64,000 nt of DNA, taken from contig NZ_CP098023.1 of assembly GCF_030440425.1 (NCBI RefSeq), positions 1,601,501 through 1,665,500 of the forward strand, in the 5' to 3' direction. The stretch comes from Microbulbifer sp. MI-G (lineage in GTDB: Bacteria > Pseudomonadota > Gammaproteobacteria > Pseudomonadales > Cellvibrionaceae). The notes beneath the pieces were generated by a model, which had not been told where the DNA came from, did no database searches, and saw only the letters and a list, made by a program, of their open reading frames with translations. Both the position numbers and the translations under genes were made by a program. Below are positions 8,648-17,292 of the stretch, in pieces; position 1 is the stretch's first letter, and every line of letters begins with the position of its first letter.

Positions 8648-8983
8648 CTAATTTCTGCCGTGTCCGGCAAGCCTGTCGCTGATGTCTAGGGGTTTGGAAT
8701 TGGGGACAAGGTGGACGTGCTTTCTTCCAAGTATCACATTTAAGCCTTTGACATTCACATTAATATGATGAGTGAACCGGTGCCCGGCCCAGGGAATATT
8801 GAAGAATATCATGGAGAGTTGGCCGGGCCTTTTGGAGCCTGGGGTAATATCGCTGAGATATTGGCCGTCACCGAAGCGCGCGTCTTTGGGGTTATTAGCT
8901 TTCAGTGATGGGTAAATAGATTGGCTTTCAAGAATCCCGGTGTAACCAATTTGATTGGTATAGTGGTACAGAATTCGATCCAT
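8648..8983 (-). CDS. HYD1-signature ADP-ribosyltransferase (candidate toxin)
   Basis: A stand-alone 111-residue ADP-ribosyltransferase of the Tox-ART-HYD1 type, a fold usually found at the C-terminus of polymorphic toxins. The signature residues are present: His7 in LYHYTN, Tyr42 in DARFGDGQYLSD and Asp100 in KPLDISDRL, the His-Tyr-Asp set after which I understand the family to be named. PSLKANNPKDARFGDGQYL is strongly conserved in the family. The start at 8983 has GGGAGG five bases upstream. There is no secretion signal, fusion domain or transport gene nearby, so it should act inside the cell. It is the first gene of an operon with DUF6881 and macro genes, which fits a toxin-antitoxin module. 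The target is unknown. Confidence 0.85.
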   Translation of the reverse strand: MDRILYHYTNQIGYTGILESQSIYPSLKANNPKDARFGDGQYLSDITPGSKRPGQLSMIFFNIPWAGHRFTHHINVNVKGLNVILGRKHVHLVPNSKPLDISDRLAGHGRN

Positions 8984-9289
8984 AGGAACCTCCCTTGCCT
9001 ATGTTCTGGCATCACCCTCCAGCTTATTTTCCAGAGCGCGAAACCTCCAATGTTTATCCAGTTTTAATTAGCTTGCCTGATTGTCTATGAATTGAGATCT
9101 GGTTTTTATTTTCAAGGTTCTAATTTGGTGTCGGTAGAGGCCACAAGGTTTTTACTTATTAGATTTGCCTGGAGAGCGGGAAAGTAAAGTTGTGTGGACG
9201 CTTTGTGGACACTTTAACGAAAAAAGGCGATATCAATTTATTGATACCGCCTTTTTGTTCTTGTAACTCTATGATTTACAAGTTTTTAT
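8984..9289. other. Gap between toxin-antitoxin operon and tRNA-Arg
   Basis: No gene is seen here. The left part should contain the promoter of the minus-strand ADP-ribosyltransferase operon (not clearly identifiable). The right part contains a bidirectional hairpin terminator (9220-9256). A small repeated GTGGAC motif occurs around 9193-9210. Confidence 0.5.
9220..9256 (-). terminator. Intrinsic terminator after tRNA-Arg
   Basis: The inverted repeat GGCG-A-TATCAAT / ATTGATA-C-CGCC has a two-base TT spacer that cannot form a loop by itself, so the innermost pairs must open. It is flanked by A and T runs, so it can end transcription in both directions. It lies 34 bases beyond the tRNA 3' end on the minus strand. 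Confidence 0.85.
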
Positions 9290-9366
9290 TGGCGCGCTCG
9301 GTAGGATTCGAACCTACGACCGCCTGGTTCGTAGCCAGGTACTCTATCCAGCTGAGCTACGAGCGC
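9290..9366 (-). tRNA. tRNA-Arg (anticodon ACG)
   Basis: On the minus strand the 77 bases fold as a cloverleaf: acceptor GCGCTCG/CGAGCGC, D-arm GCTCAGCTGGATAGAGT, anticodon stem CCTGG/CCAGG with loop CTACGAA (anticodon ACG, read as ICG), T-arm AGGTTCGAATCCT, discriminator G and an encoded CCA. Its 3' end points toward the accessory genes at lower coordinates, the usual polarity for an island integrated at a tRNA gene. Confidence 0.97.
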
Positions 9367-9379
9367 GTTATGGCTTCAA

Positions 9380-9408
9380 ACTATAGAGAATCGGGTTTTG
9401 CCAGTCAA
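9380..9408 (-). promoter_or_regulatory. tRNA-Arg promoter
   Basis: On the minus strand TTGACT (9403-9408) and TATAGT (9380-9385) are separated by exactly 17 bases, close to the sigma-70 consensus. The -10 box ends 13 bases before the mature tRNA 5' end, so transcription should start about six bases upstream of it. Confidence 0.8.
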
Positions 9409-9850
9409 GTGGTTTTATAAGAAACTCCTTAAAAATCCGTAAGTTAGCAAATATCCCCAGTTCTTTAATGTCCAGTTGGGCGCGAATTCTGCCGCGCTGG
9501 GCAGAAGTTTGCAAGCCCTAATCGAAAAATAGTTGCCTTTGCCGGTTCGGTATTCGGGAGCTGCGCCTATATCCACTTGCTTGTGGGCCTGATTTTGCTG
9601 TGTGGGGCGACAAGTCCGTCAATTCCACGAGGTGGGCTATTTTGCCTTAAATCCTACCCTGTCGACCCCCGGTGGATTTCAGGTTTTCTCCCCGGGTAAC
9701 TTGAGATGATACGGTAGTGTCCGGCAAATCGAGCTGTTTGACCACTGAATAATGAATGCTCCTCGCTGCTGTGTCATATTGACCAAATTGATGACTGTTG
9801 AGAGAGAATTCCAGACATCCATGTCTGGCGCATACTTAGAGGAGGGGATG
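9409..9850. other. Intergenic stretch, nothing recognised
   Basis: About 440 bp between the tRNA promoter and the quinone oxidoreductase start. Short open frames here have no protein-like features. It should contain the promoter of the downstream plus-strand gene, but no clear -35/-10 pair stands out. Confidence 0.5.
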
Positions 9851-10828
9851 ATGCGTGTGATTGAGTTGTCGGGGTATGGTGGCCCGGAAGTGATGCAATT
9901 GGTGGAATTGGCCAAACCGGGGATTGCGACAGACGAGGTGTTGATTAAAGTGGCGGCGGCCGGAGTTAACCGCCCGGATATCGTACAGCGTAAGGGGCAA
10001 TATCCAGCCCCCCCAGGTGCGTCGCCAATCCCGGGTCTTGAAGTGGCCGGAAAAGTGGTTGCTGTGGGTGAGGCGGTGCGGCGCTGGCGAGTGGGCGACA
10101 GGGTATGTGCGCTGACGAACGGAGGTGGTTACGCAGAATATGTCGCTGTTGCTGAAGGCCAGTGTTTGCCGATTCCGGCCGGACTTTCTGAGGTTGAAGC
10201 GGCGGCTCTGCCTGAGAATTTCTTTACTGTCTGGACCAATGTGTTTGACCGGGCCAAATTGCAAAGTGGAGAAACGCTGTTGATACATGGCGGTTCCTCC
10301 GGTATTGGTACTGCGGCAATCCAATTGGCATATCATTTGGGCGCACGGGTTTTTACCACAGCGGGCTCAGAGGGAAAGTGTACGGCCTGTGAAACACTCG
10401 GTGCGGAAAGGGCAATCAATTACCGGGTGGAGGACTATGTGCAAGTCGTGCGAGAAGCCACTGGAGATCGCGGTGCTGATGTCATCCTGGATATGGTGGG
10501 AGGGGACTATATTGACCGCAATATAAGTGTGGCGGCTTATGATGGCCGGATTGTCAATATTGCCTATCAGCGGGGCGCTGAGGTGCAGGTCAACATGCTG
10601 CCGGTCATGCTCAAGCGCCTGATATTGACCGGCTCTACCCTGAGACACCGCACGGCACAAGTTAAAGCGGAAATCGCGCACGCACTGGAGGCCCGGGTCT
10701 GGCCGTTGATTGCGAACGGCAAAGTTCGCCCGCAGATAGCGGCGCAGTTTCCGCTGGAGCAGGTGGCAGAGGCGCACCGACTGCTGGAAGCAGGTAAAGT
10801 TATTGGGAAAATCGTGCTCACTGTATAA
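9851..10828 (+). CDS. NAD(P)H-quinone oxidoreductase, PIG3-like
   Basis: A 325-residue medium-chain dehydrogenase/reductase without zinc ligands, resembling the PIG3/quinone oxidoreductase branch. Seen: AAGVNRPDIVQRKGQYPAP near residue 45, PGLEVAGKVVAVG, the NADPH-binding HGGSSGIGTAAIQLA near residue 148, and VVREATGDRGADVILDMVGG. It should reduce quinones or related electrophiles in the cytoplasm with NADPH. The frame is open upstream to 9752, but GAGGAGGGG just before a double ATG (9848, 9851) fixes the start; I took the second. It appears monocistronic; the next gene is convergent. Confidence 0.9.
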   Translation: MRVIELSGYGGPEVMQLVELAKPGIATDEVLIKVAAAGVNRPDIVQRKGQYPAPPGASPIPGLEVAGKVVAVGEAVRRWRVGDRVCALTNGGGYAEYVAVAEGQCLPIPAGLSEVEAAALPENFFTVWTNVFDRAKLQSGETLLIHGGSSGIGTAAIQLAYHLGARVFTTAGSEGKCTACETLGAERAINYRVEDYVQVVREATGDRGADVILDMVGGDYIDRNISVAAYDGRIVNIAYQRGAEVQVNMLPVMLKRLILTGSTLRHRTAQVKAEIAHALEARVWPLIANGKVRPQIAAQFPLEQVAEAHRLLEAGKVIGKIVLTV

Positions 10829-11157
10829 CCCGACCTTATATTGGTCGTGGAGCAGTACCTAAAAAGGGGCTCCTTTCGAAGCTCGGGCAGTGGGCCAATG
10901 CGTCTGCCTAACTAGGGCAGAGTCCCAGGTTTTTTCTAGTTATTCATGCGACGACGGTACAGTAACTCCTTGGTGATGATCCCTGTCGAGGCTTTGTCAG
11001 GGGCAGGCGATATGCAGCACCTGGGAGGTTCTATCCGCGCCAATGTGTCGGTTTTCAAGTAGTTGCCCCAAGCAACAGGAGGTGACAATCTCGAGGGGAA
11101 TAATGGAACTCAACGGTTAAGCGGCAATAGGGAAATTCCAAAATATCTGGGGTGAAT
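10829..11157. other. Convergent intergenic stretch, nothing recognised
   Basis: About 330 bp between the convergent quinone oxidoreductase and xseA genes. No strong terminator hairpin, RNA gene or coding frame was found by eye. Confidence 0.5.
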
Positions 11158-12510
11158 TCAGCCCTCTGTGGCTTCGACTAGTGCGGTAAAGTGCCCACGG
11201 GCCAGCCTGACTTTGACCTTTTGCTTGGGAGCCAGGGCGCGGCTGTCTTTCAACGCCCCGCCTTCCAGGTCCATAACAATGGCGTAACCCCGCTGCAAAA
11301 CTGCCAGGGGGTTCACGTTATTGAGCAGCTGAGCAATATGCAAAAAGGTGTTGCGGCTGTGCTGGAGTTGTTGTTTGGCTGCACGCTGGAGGCTGCGCTG
11401 GGCCTGCTCAACCTGCCTGTGCTTGTCGTGAATATGGTGCTTGGGATGACAATGGGCTAAGGCCCGCCGAGCTGTAGAGAGCCTGGTTTGGAGCTGTTGC
11501 ACCTGCTGTTGCCCCACTGCGATCAGGCGTATCTCGAGATGGTCCAGGCGTTGGGCACGGTTTAGCAGTTGCTCTTTGGGATGGCGCAAGCGGTTGCGCT
11601 TCAGCATTACCCGCTGGTGCAGCTGGTGTAACTGGTGCTGTAGGGCTCGAAACAAGCGGCGCCTGTCACTTTCCAGCCGCTGGAATAATTCGCGACTATT
11701 GGCACTGGCAATTTCTGCTGCAGCCGAAGGGGTAGGGGCGCGCAAGTCAGCAACCAGATCTGTGACAGAGTTATCGGTTTCATGCCCCACGGCGGAAATA
11801 GTGGGAATCGGGCAGGCGGCTAGTGCTCTTGCCACAATTTCCTCGTTAAATGGCCATAGGTCCTCAAGAGAGCCACCGCCGCGACCCACGATCAGGAGGT
11901 CATGGCGTTGACTGCGCCCGGCTTTTTCAATCGCTTCGGCAATCTGCTGCGCTGCTCCCTGGCCCTGCACCGCCACTGGCCACAATCCTATTTCTGCAGC
12001 CGGGTGGCGCCGGTGTAGGACATGGATCATGTCGTGGATGGCTGCGCCGATAGGTGAGGTGATAATGCCAATATTGAGAGGCAGGTAGGGCAATGGGCGC
12101 TTGCGCGCACTGTCGAACAGCCCCTCTGCCCGAAGCTTGGCTTTGAGCTGCTCCAACTGGCGCATCAGTATACCGAAACCGGCCTCTTCCATATGCTCCA
12201 CTACCAGCTGGAACTCCCCACGCCCTTCATACAGGCTCACTCTTGCGCGGATCAGCACCTCGCGACCATTTTGCGGTTGGAAGGCAACGCTGCGGTTGCG
12301 GTTGCGAAACATGGCGCAACGCACCTGTGCGCGGGCGTCTTTAAGGCTGAAATACCAGTGTCCGGAACTGGGTTTGGCAAAGTTGGATATTTCCCCACTG
12401 ACCCACAACAGGGGTACGCTGTTCTCCAACAGGTGCTTTACCTCCCAGTTCAGCTCGCTGACTGACAGGACACTTCGCTTGGCACCTGGGGGTAGGGAGG
12501 CCGGTTGCAT
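11158..12510 (-). CDS. xseA: Exodeoxyribonuclease VII large subunit
   Basis: A 450-residue protein, near the usual 440-460 length. It begins with the OB-fold DNA-binding region (SVSELNWEVKHLLENSVPLLWVSGEISNF split over residues 16-44), continues with the catalytic core (GIITSPIGAAIHDMIHVL near 150, VGRGGGSLEDLWPFNEE near 210, SAVGHETD near 243) and ends with a long Gln/Arg-rich coiled-coil (about 280-410) and a small C-terminal domain. With XseB it forms exonuclease VII, which degrades single-stranded DNA from both ends. xseB is not nearby. It is divergent from guaB, the common gammaproteobacterial layout. Confidence 0.96.
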   Translation of the reverse strand: MQPASLPPGAKRSVLSVSELNWEVKHLLENSVPLLWVSGEISNFAKPSSGHWYFSLKDARAQVRCAMFRNRNRSVAFQPQNGREVLIRARVSLYEGRGEFQLVVEHMEEAGFGILMRQLEQLKAKLRAEGLFDSARKRPLPYLPLNIGIITSPIGAAIHDMIHVLHRRHPAAEIGLWPVAVQGQGAAQQIAEAIEKAGRSQRHDLLIVGRGGGSLEDLWPFNEEIVARALAACPIPTISAVGHETDNSVTDLVADLRAPTPSAAAEIASANSRELFQRLESDRRRLFRALQHQLHQLHQRVMLKRNRLRHPKEQLLNRAQRLDHLEIRLIAVGQQQVQQLQTRLSTARRALAHCHPKHHIHDKHRQVEQAQRSLQRAAKQQLQHSRNTFLHIAQLLNNVNPLAVLQRGYAIVMDLEGGALKDSRALAPKQKVKVRLARGHFTALVEATEG

Positions 12511-12609
12511 TGGTTGCTCTCACGAGAAGGTTGGGGCAGCAATATTGCAGTAACGCCGCGAGAGGTAAAGCCTCTTGCCCGTTAATTTCGGTTTTCAGCA
12601 AATTGCCGT

Positions 12610-12637
12610 TTGCGTCTTGGGCGCTTGGAGGTATAAT
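12610..12637 (+). promoter_or_regulatory. Probable guaB promoter
   Basis: TTGCGT at 12610-12615 and a perfect TATAAT at 12632-12637, 16 bases apart, lie 47 bases upstream of the guaB ATG in the gap shared with the divergent xseA. A purine-responsive operator could not be recognised. Confidence 0.6.
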
Positions 12638-12683
12638 CGCGCCGATACCCAATCCCGCCTATTGTTTCGAGGTTTGAGTGTCA

Positions 12684-14171
12684 ATGTCTGAATCCAGTCT
12701 GCGCATCGCGCGCGAAGCCCTCACTTTCGACGACGTTCTGCTCGTACCCGGTTATTCCGAGGTGACCGCCAAGGATGTCAGTCTCAAAACCAAACTGTCC
12801 CGCAACATTTCCCTGAATATCCCCATGGTATCCGCTGCCATGGATACGGTAACAGAGGCGCGGCTGGCTATTGCTCTGGCTCAGGAGGGCGGTATTGGCA
12901 TTATTCACAAAAGCATGTCTATAGAGAAGCAGGCCCTTGAGGTGCGCGCGGTGAAGAAATTCGAAGCCGGTGTGGTCAAGGACCCCATTACCATTGAATC
13001 TGATGCCACTGTGCGCGAGCTGATAGCGCTCACCGCGCACCACAATATCTCCGGTGTTCCGGTGATGGATAAAGGCGACTTGGTAGGTATTGTTACCAGC
13101 CGTGATGTGCGCTTTCTCACCGACTTGGATGTCAGTGTGGCCAGCATCATGACCCCGAAGGAGCGTTTGGTAACTGCCCATGAAGGCGCATCCCCCAACC
13201 AGGTGCGCGAGCTGCTTCACCAGCACCGCATCGAAAAAGTGCTAGTGGTGGACGATGATTTCGAGCTGCGCGGCCTGATTACGGTTAAGGATTTTAATAA
13301 GGCGGAGCAGTACCCTAATTCCTGCAAGGATTCCGATGGCCGCTTACGCGTAGGCGCTTCAGTGGGCACAAGCCCGGACACCGATAACCGTGTAGCGGCA
13401 TTGGTGGAGGCCGGCGTGGATGTATTGGTGGTGGATACCGCCCACGGCCATTCTCGCAACGTGATTGATCGGGTGCGGCGGATCAAGAGGATGCACCCCC
13501 AGGTAGATGTGATCGGGGGCAATATTGCTACTGGTGAAGCTGCACGGGCCTTGCTTGAGGCTGGTGCCGATGCGGTGAAAGTGGGCATTGGTCCGGGTTC
13601 TATCTGCACTACCCGCATCGTGACGGGAATCGGTGTGCCCCAGGTGACTGCGATTGCGGAGGTTGCCAGGGCATTGGAAGGTACCGGAGTCCCGATGATT
13701 GCCGATGGTGGTATCCGCTACTCTGGTGATATTTCCAAGGCCATTGTTGCCGGCGCTTCCTCGGTCATGATGGGCTCCATGTTTGCCGGTACGGAAGAGG
13801 CGCCCGGTGAGGTGGAACTGTACCAAGGGCGCACCTACAAATCCTACCGAGGCATGGGTTCTCTCGGTGCCATGGCCCGCACCCAGGGCTCATCTGACCG
13901 CTATTTTCAGGATGTCAGCAAGGGCGCAGAGAAACTGGTGCCCGAAGGTATTGAAGGACGCGTTCCCTACAAGGGGCCGCTGTCTGTCATCGTGCACCAG
14001 ATGATGGGTGGGCTGCGCTCGGCCATGGGCTATACCGGCAGTGTGGATGTTGAAACCATGCGCACCCGCCCGGAATTTGTCCGAGTGACTGCTGCAGGTA
14101 TGGGCGAATCCCATGTGCATGATGTGCAGATAACAAAGGAAGCGCCCAATTACCCGGTGAGTGGACGGTAG
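12684..14171 (+). CDS. guaB: Inosine-5'-monophosphate dehydrogenase
   Basis: A 495-residue cytosolic enzyme oxidising IMP to XMP with NAD+, the committed step of GMP synthesis. N-terminal [14 protein letters not shown], two CBS repeats (about 100-215, the regulatory Bateman module), then the barrel with the catalytic-Cys loop [15 protein letters not shown] near 305, [10 protein letters not shown] near 345 and the flap MGSLGAM and R-containing region near 395-430. The ATG at 12684 was taken; a GTG two codons upstream (12678) is better spaced from GAGG and may be used instead. It is the first gene of guaBA, with a hairpin terminator before guaA. Confidence 0.97.
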   Translation: MSESSLRIAREALTFDDVLLVPGYSEVTAKDVSLKTKLSRNISLNIPMVSAAMDTVTEARLAIALAQEGGIGIIHKSMSIEKQALEVRAVKKFEAGVVKDPITIESDATVRELIALTAHHNISGVPVMDKGDLVGIVTSRDVRFLTDLDVSVASIMTPKERLVTAHEGASPNQVRELLHQHRIEKVLVVDDDFELRGLITVKDFNKAEQYPNSCKDSDGRLRVGASVGTSPDTDNRVAALVEAGVDVLVVDTAHGHSRNVIDRVRRIKRMHPQVDVIGGNIATGEAARALLEAGADAVKVGIGPGSICTTRIVTGIGVPQVTAIAEVARALEGTGVPMIADGGIRYSGDISKAIVAGASSVMMGSMFAGTEEAPGEVELYQGRTYKSYRGMGSLGAMARTQGSSDRYFQDVSKGAEKLVPEGIEGRVPYKGPLSVIVHQMMGGLRSAMGYTGSVDVETMRTRPEFVRVTAAGMGESHVHDVQITKEAPNYPVSGR

Positions 14172-14217
14172 GCACTGGAAGCTGCTCCCATACGACAAAC
14201 CACAGCCTCAAAAACAA

Positions 14218-14257
14218 GCGACAAACGGACCTTTTGGTCCGTTTGTCGCTATTTTTT
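14218..14257 (+). terminator. Perfect hairpin plus T-run between guaB and guaA
   Basis: Stem GCGACAAACGGACC (14218-14231), loop TTTT, perfect complement (14236-14249), followed by TATTTTTT. This is a textbook intrinsic terminator 47 bases after the guaB stop and 26 bases before the guaA ATG. The octamer CGACAAAC in the 5' arm is also present at 14193-14200, which would allow an alternative pairing with the 3' arm. It therefore may act as an attenuator of guaA rather than a simple end of transcript. Confidence 0.85.
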
Positions 14258-14275
14258 CATTGTATCGAGTCAATC

Positions 14276-15853
14276 ATGAGCCAAGATATCCATTCCAGTC
14301 GAATACTGATTCTGGACTTCGGGTCCCAGTACACTCAGCTGATTGCCCGTCGCGTACGCGAGTTGGGCGTTTTTTCCGAAATCCGCGCTTTTGATATGAG
14401 TGAGGAGGAGATTCGCGAGTACAACCCAAAAGGCATTATCCTGGCCGGTGGTCCCGAGTCTGTGCCGGAAACGGGCTCGCCTCGTGCGCCGGAAGTGGTT
14501 TTCAACCTGGGAGTGCCGGTACTGGGCATCTGTTACGGCATGCAGACTATGGCGCATCAGCTTGGCGGTGCGGTGCAGGGTAGCCGTGTGCGCGAATTTG
14601 GATACGCCCAGATTAAGGTTGAAGGCACTTCAAGTTTGCTGCGTGATATCAAGGATCACCTCAGCGATGATGGTGATGCACTGCTGGATGTTTGGATGAG
14701 CCATGGGGATAAAGTGGTACAGATGCCGGGGGGCTTTAAACGTATGGCCTCTACGGATTCCTGCCCCATTGCAGGTATGTACAACGCAGAGAAGAATTTC
14801 TTCGGCGTGCAGTTTCACCCAGAAGTGACGCACACTTTGCAAGGTGCGCGTATCTACGAGCACTTTGTGATAGATATTTGTGGCTGCGAAAAACTTTGGA
14901 CGCCTGCGAACATTATTGAAGACGCTGTCGCCAGAGTGCGTGAACAGGTGGGCAAGCGCAAGGTACTGCTGGGATTGTCCGGCGGTGTCGACAGTTCCGT
15001 GGTGGCAGCACTTCTGCACAGGGCGATCGGTGATCAGCTGACCTGTGTATTTGTGGACAATGGCCTGTTGCGCAAAAGCGAAGGCGATCAGGTAATGCAG
15101 ATGTTCGCCGAGAACATGGGGGTATGTGTAATTCGTGCAGACGCTGAAGACTACTTCCTTTCTCGCTTGGTGGGTGTGGTTGAGCCTGAGTCCAAACGCA
15201 AGATTATCGGTAATACCTTTATTGAGGTGTTCGACCGGGAAGCCTCCAAACTGCGGGATGTAAAATTCCTGGCTCAGGGCACCATCTATCCGGATGTTAT
15301 TGAGTCCGCTGCTGCCAAGACGGGTAAGGCACACGTTATCAAGTCCCATCACAATGTGGGCGGCCTGCCGGAGGACATGCAATTTGCACTGGTGGAGCCC
15401 CTGCGGGAGCTGTTCAAGGACGAGGTGCGCAAGATCGGGCTGGAGCTAGGGCTGCCTTACGATATGGTATACCGCCACCCCTTTCCGGGTCCGGGCCTGG
15501 GTGTGCGTATCCTAGGGGAGGTGAAGAGGGAATATGCGGATATCCTGCGTGAGGCAGATGCAATTTTTATCGAGGAGTTGCACAAGTCCGATTGGTATCA
15601 CAAAACCAGCCAGGCATTTGCCGTGTTCCTGCCGGTGAAATCAGTCGGTGTGGTGGGTGATGGTCGTCGCTACGAATATGTGGTGGCTCTTCGCGCTGTG
15701 GAAACCGTGGATTTTATGACAGCGCGCTGGGCGCATCTGCCCTACCAACTGATCGAGAAAGTCTCCAATCGCATTATTAATGAGATAGCGCAAATTTCCC
15801 GCGTGGTATATGACGTATCCAGCAAGCCGCCGGCGACGATCGAGTGGGAGTAG
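14276..15853 (+). CDS. guaA: GMP synthase (glutamine-hydrolysing)
   Basis: A 525-residue enzyme, exactly the typical length, converting XMP to GMP with ATP and glutamine. The N-terminal class I glutamine amidotransferase domain has the nucleophile in [15 protein letters not shown] (Cys near 84) and the His-Glu pair in [12 protein letters not shown]. The ATP-pyrophosphatase domain has the P-loop [15 protein letters not shown] near 235. The C-terminal dimerisation domain ends [10 protein letters not shown]. The frame is open back to a GTG at 14234, but that lies inside the terminator hairpin and adds non-family residues, so I chose the ATG at 14276. Confidence 0.98.
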   Translation: MSQDIHSSRILILDFGSQYTQLIARRVRELGVFSEIRAFDMSEEEIREYNPKGIILAGGPESVPETGSPRAPEVVFNLGVPVLGICYGMQTMAHQLGGAVQGSRVREFGYAQIKVEGTSSLLRDIKDHLSDDGDALLDVWMSHGDKVVQMPGGFKRMASTDSCPIAGMYNAEKNFFGVQFHPEVTHTLQGARIYEHFVIDICGCEKLWTPANIIEDAVARVREQVGKRKVLLGLSGGVDSSVVAALLHRAIGDQLTCVFVDNGLLRKSEGDQVMQMFAENMGVCVIRADAEDYFLSRLVGVVEPESKRKIIGNTFIEVFDREASKLRDVKFLAQGTIYPDVIESAAAKTGKAHVIKSHHNVGGLPEDMQFALVEPLRELFKDEVRKIGLELGLPYDMVYRHPFPGPGLGVRILGEVKREYADILREADAIFIEELHKSDWYHKTSQAFAVFLPVKSVGVVGDGRRYEYVVALRAVETVDFMTARWAHLPYQLIEKVSNRIINEIAQISRVVYDVSSKPPATIEWE

Positions 15854-15896
15854 GCTGATATCTGGCAGCTACAAGCACTAGCAGGTAGTAAAAACT

Positions 15897-15934
15897 ACTA
15901 AACCTGGCTCTCAAGCTGGGTTTAGTTGTTTTTG
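15897..15934 (+). terminator. Intrinsic terminator after guaA
   Basis: ACTAAACC (15897-15904) pairs with GGTTTAGT (15919-15926), with an inner GGCT/AGCT stem and a CTCA loop, followed by TGTTTTT. It lies 43 bases beyond the guaA stop. Confidence 0.85.
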
Positions 15935-16115
15935 GAGAGCTCGTTTTGTTTTTTGTCTGGCGATTACTGGCACTTGCAGGCAGGGGTAAGCAGCTATTGA
16001 TATTTTTTCATAATATTGACCGTAGCTATCGAGGTGATGGTCAATTATAGAGTTTTGCCGTTGATGAATTGCACGATATGCTGAACTGGTGCTGATTCAG
16101 AGGTAAAGGAATACG

Positions 16116-16142
16116 AACCCTGATTCGCTGCGAATCAGGGTT
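16116..16142 (-). terminator. Hairpin at the end of the Rieske oxygenase gene
   Basis: AACCCTGATTC and GAATCAGGGTT form a perfect 11 bp stem with a five-base loop. The hairpin overlaps the stop codon of the minus-strand oxygenase gene. The following T-tract (TTCGTATTCCTTT on the minus strand) is weak, so termination is probable but not certain. Confidence 0.5.
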
Positions 16143-17292
16143 GTACAAACATTTGTCCTTCGGAGCTGGTGTACAACGGTAGCGGCGGAGTGTCGAACTG
16201 ACGCGAGAGCAAGAACTGGCGGAAATCGACCAGAATACGCTCGAGTTCGACTAGCTTGCCGCCGCGCCCCCGTCGGCCTGACATGCCTTGTTGCACTCGC
16301 TCGCAAATGAACTTGTCCTCGGCAAGAAAGGAGGCTGCGAATTGCGACTCGGGCGTCTCGCCTAGTGCCGGGGCGGCTGTAGAAATACCCCCCGAATGCA
16401 CGAAGCAGGCACCTGTGCCGTCGGGTAGTAGAGAAATCCAATCGAAGGATTCGTATGTCAGGATGCCGACGAAGCCTGGCGGCAGGAATACCAGCAGGTA
16501 ATACTGCAGCACCCGGGGTGTTTCGCCGGTGAGCCAGCGCGACAATGTCGAGCGTTGTTCTTTCATACGCCCGGCAGTCAGTGTCCATTCTGAACTGCCG
16601 GCGATGTAGAATGCATCTCTGGTGGGGGTGATGGTTTCCAGTGTCTCTGTGTGTACTTTGAACAAATGGTAACTTTCGATGCCGTTTTCGACAGCGAGCT
16701 TCCAGTTAGCTTGCCAGTGCTCAGTCTCCCCGCCGTAGCCAACCTTGAAACGATCGAGCTCAAAATGGCCAAGGTAGTCATTGATGCCATTAAGCCGTTC
16801 TGAGAAGGCCCGGGGCTGTTGGGCGAGATTCACGAACAACAGCCCGTACCAGCTTTCCAGAGGGAAGGATTCCAGACAGTGCTTGGTTTTGTCGATCTCC
16901 ACAGAACCCATAAACGGTGCGCCCTTGAGTTCCCCTATGTCGGTGTAGGTCCAGGCGTGGTAGGGGCAGACAATATGCCGGGAGAGCTGGCCAAAACCTG
17001 AATCGAGCAGTGGTGTGCCACGATGGCGGCAGCTATTGGATAGCGCTCGGATGTTGCCGTCCCGCCCGCGGACAATGGCCAGCGGTTCGCCGGCTAGGTC
17101 GAGTGCGAAATAATCACCGGGTTTGGGTAATTGTTGCTCAGCGCAGACAAAGACCCAATCATTATGAAATACCGCTTTAACCTCGGCTGCGAGTACATCG
17201 GGATCGGTGTAGGCCGCGAAGGGCAGGGATTTGGCTTCTTCGATCGGTTGTGTCAGCAGTCGGGAGTATTGTTGCCAATCGATAGTTGTCAT
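16135..17292 (-). CDS. Rieske-type ring-hydroxylating oxygenase alpha subunit
   Basis: A 385-residue oxygenase. The N-terminal Rieske domain binds a [2Fe-2S] cluster through Cys88, His90, Cys109 and His112 (SCRHRGTP ... VCPYHAW). The C-terminal SRPBCC domain has the mononuclear-iron region ENGIESYHLFKVH near 205 and a late Asp/Glu in ERILVDFRQ. Members hydroxylate aromatics, sterols or quaternary amines; the substrate cannot be read from the sequence. No ferredoxin or reductase gene is adjacent, so electrons must come from elsewhere. Its ATG overlaps the TGA of the upstream TetR gene (ATGA), so the two are co-translated. Confidence 0.88.
   Translation of the reverse strand: MTTIDWQQYSRLLTQPIEEAKSLPFAAYTDPDVLAAEVKAVFHNDWVFVCAEQQLPKPGDYFALDLAGEPLAIVRGRDGNIRALSNSCRHRGTPLLDSGFGQLSRHIVCPYHAWTYTDIGELKGAPFMGSVEIDKTKHCLESFPLESWYGLLFVNLAQQPRAFSERLNGINDYLGHFELDRFKVGYGGETEHWQANWKLAVENGIESYHLFKVHTETLETITPTRDAFYIAGSSEWTLTAGRMKEQRSTLSRWLTGETPRVLQYYLLVFLPPGFVGILTYESFDWISLLPDGTGACFVHSGGISTAAPALGETPESQFAASFLAEDKFICERVQQGMSGRRGRGGKLVELERILVDFRQFLLSRQFDTPPLPLYTSSEGQMFVQP

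Noticed and set aside
14234..14275. Longer guaA start at GTG 14234
   Set aside because: It lies inside the terminator hairpin and adds residues not found in the family; the ATG at 14276 gives the standard 525 residues.
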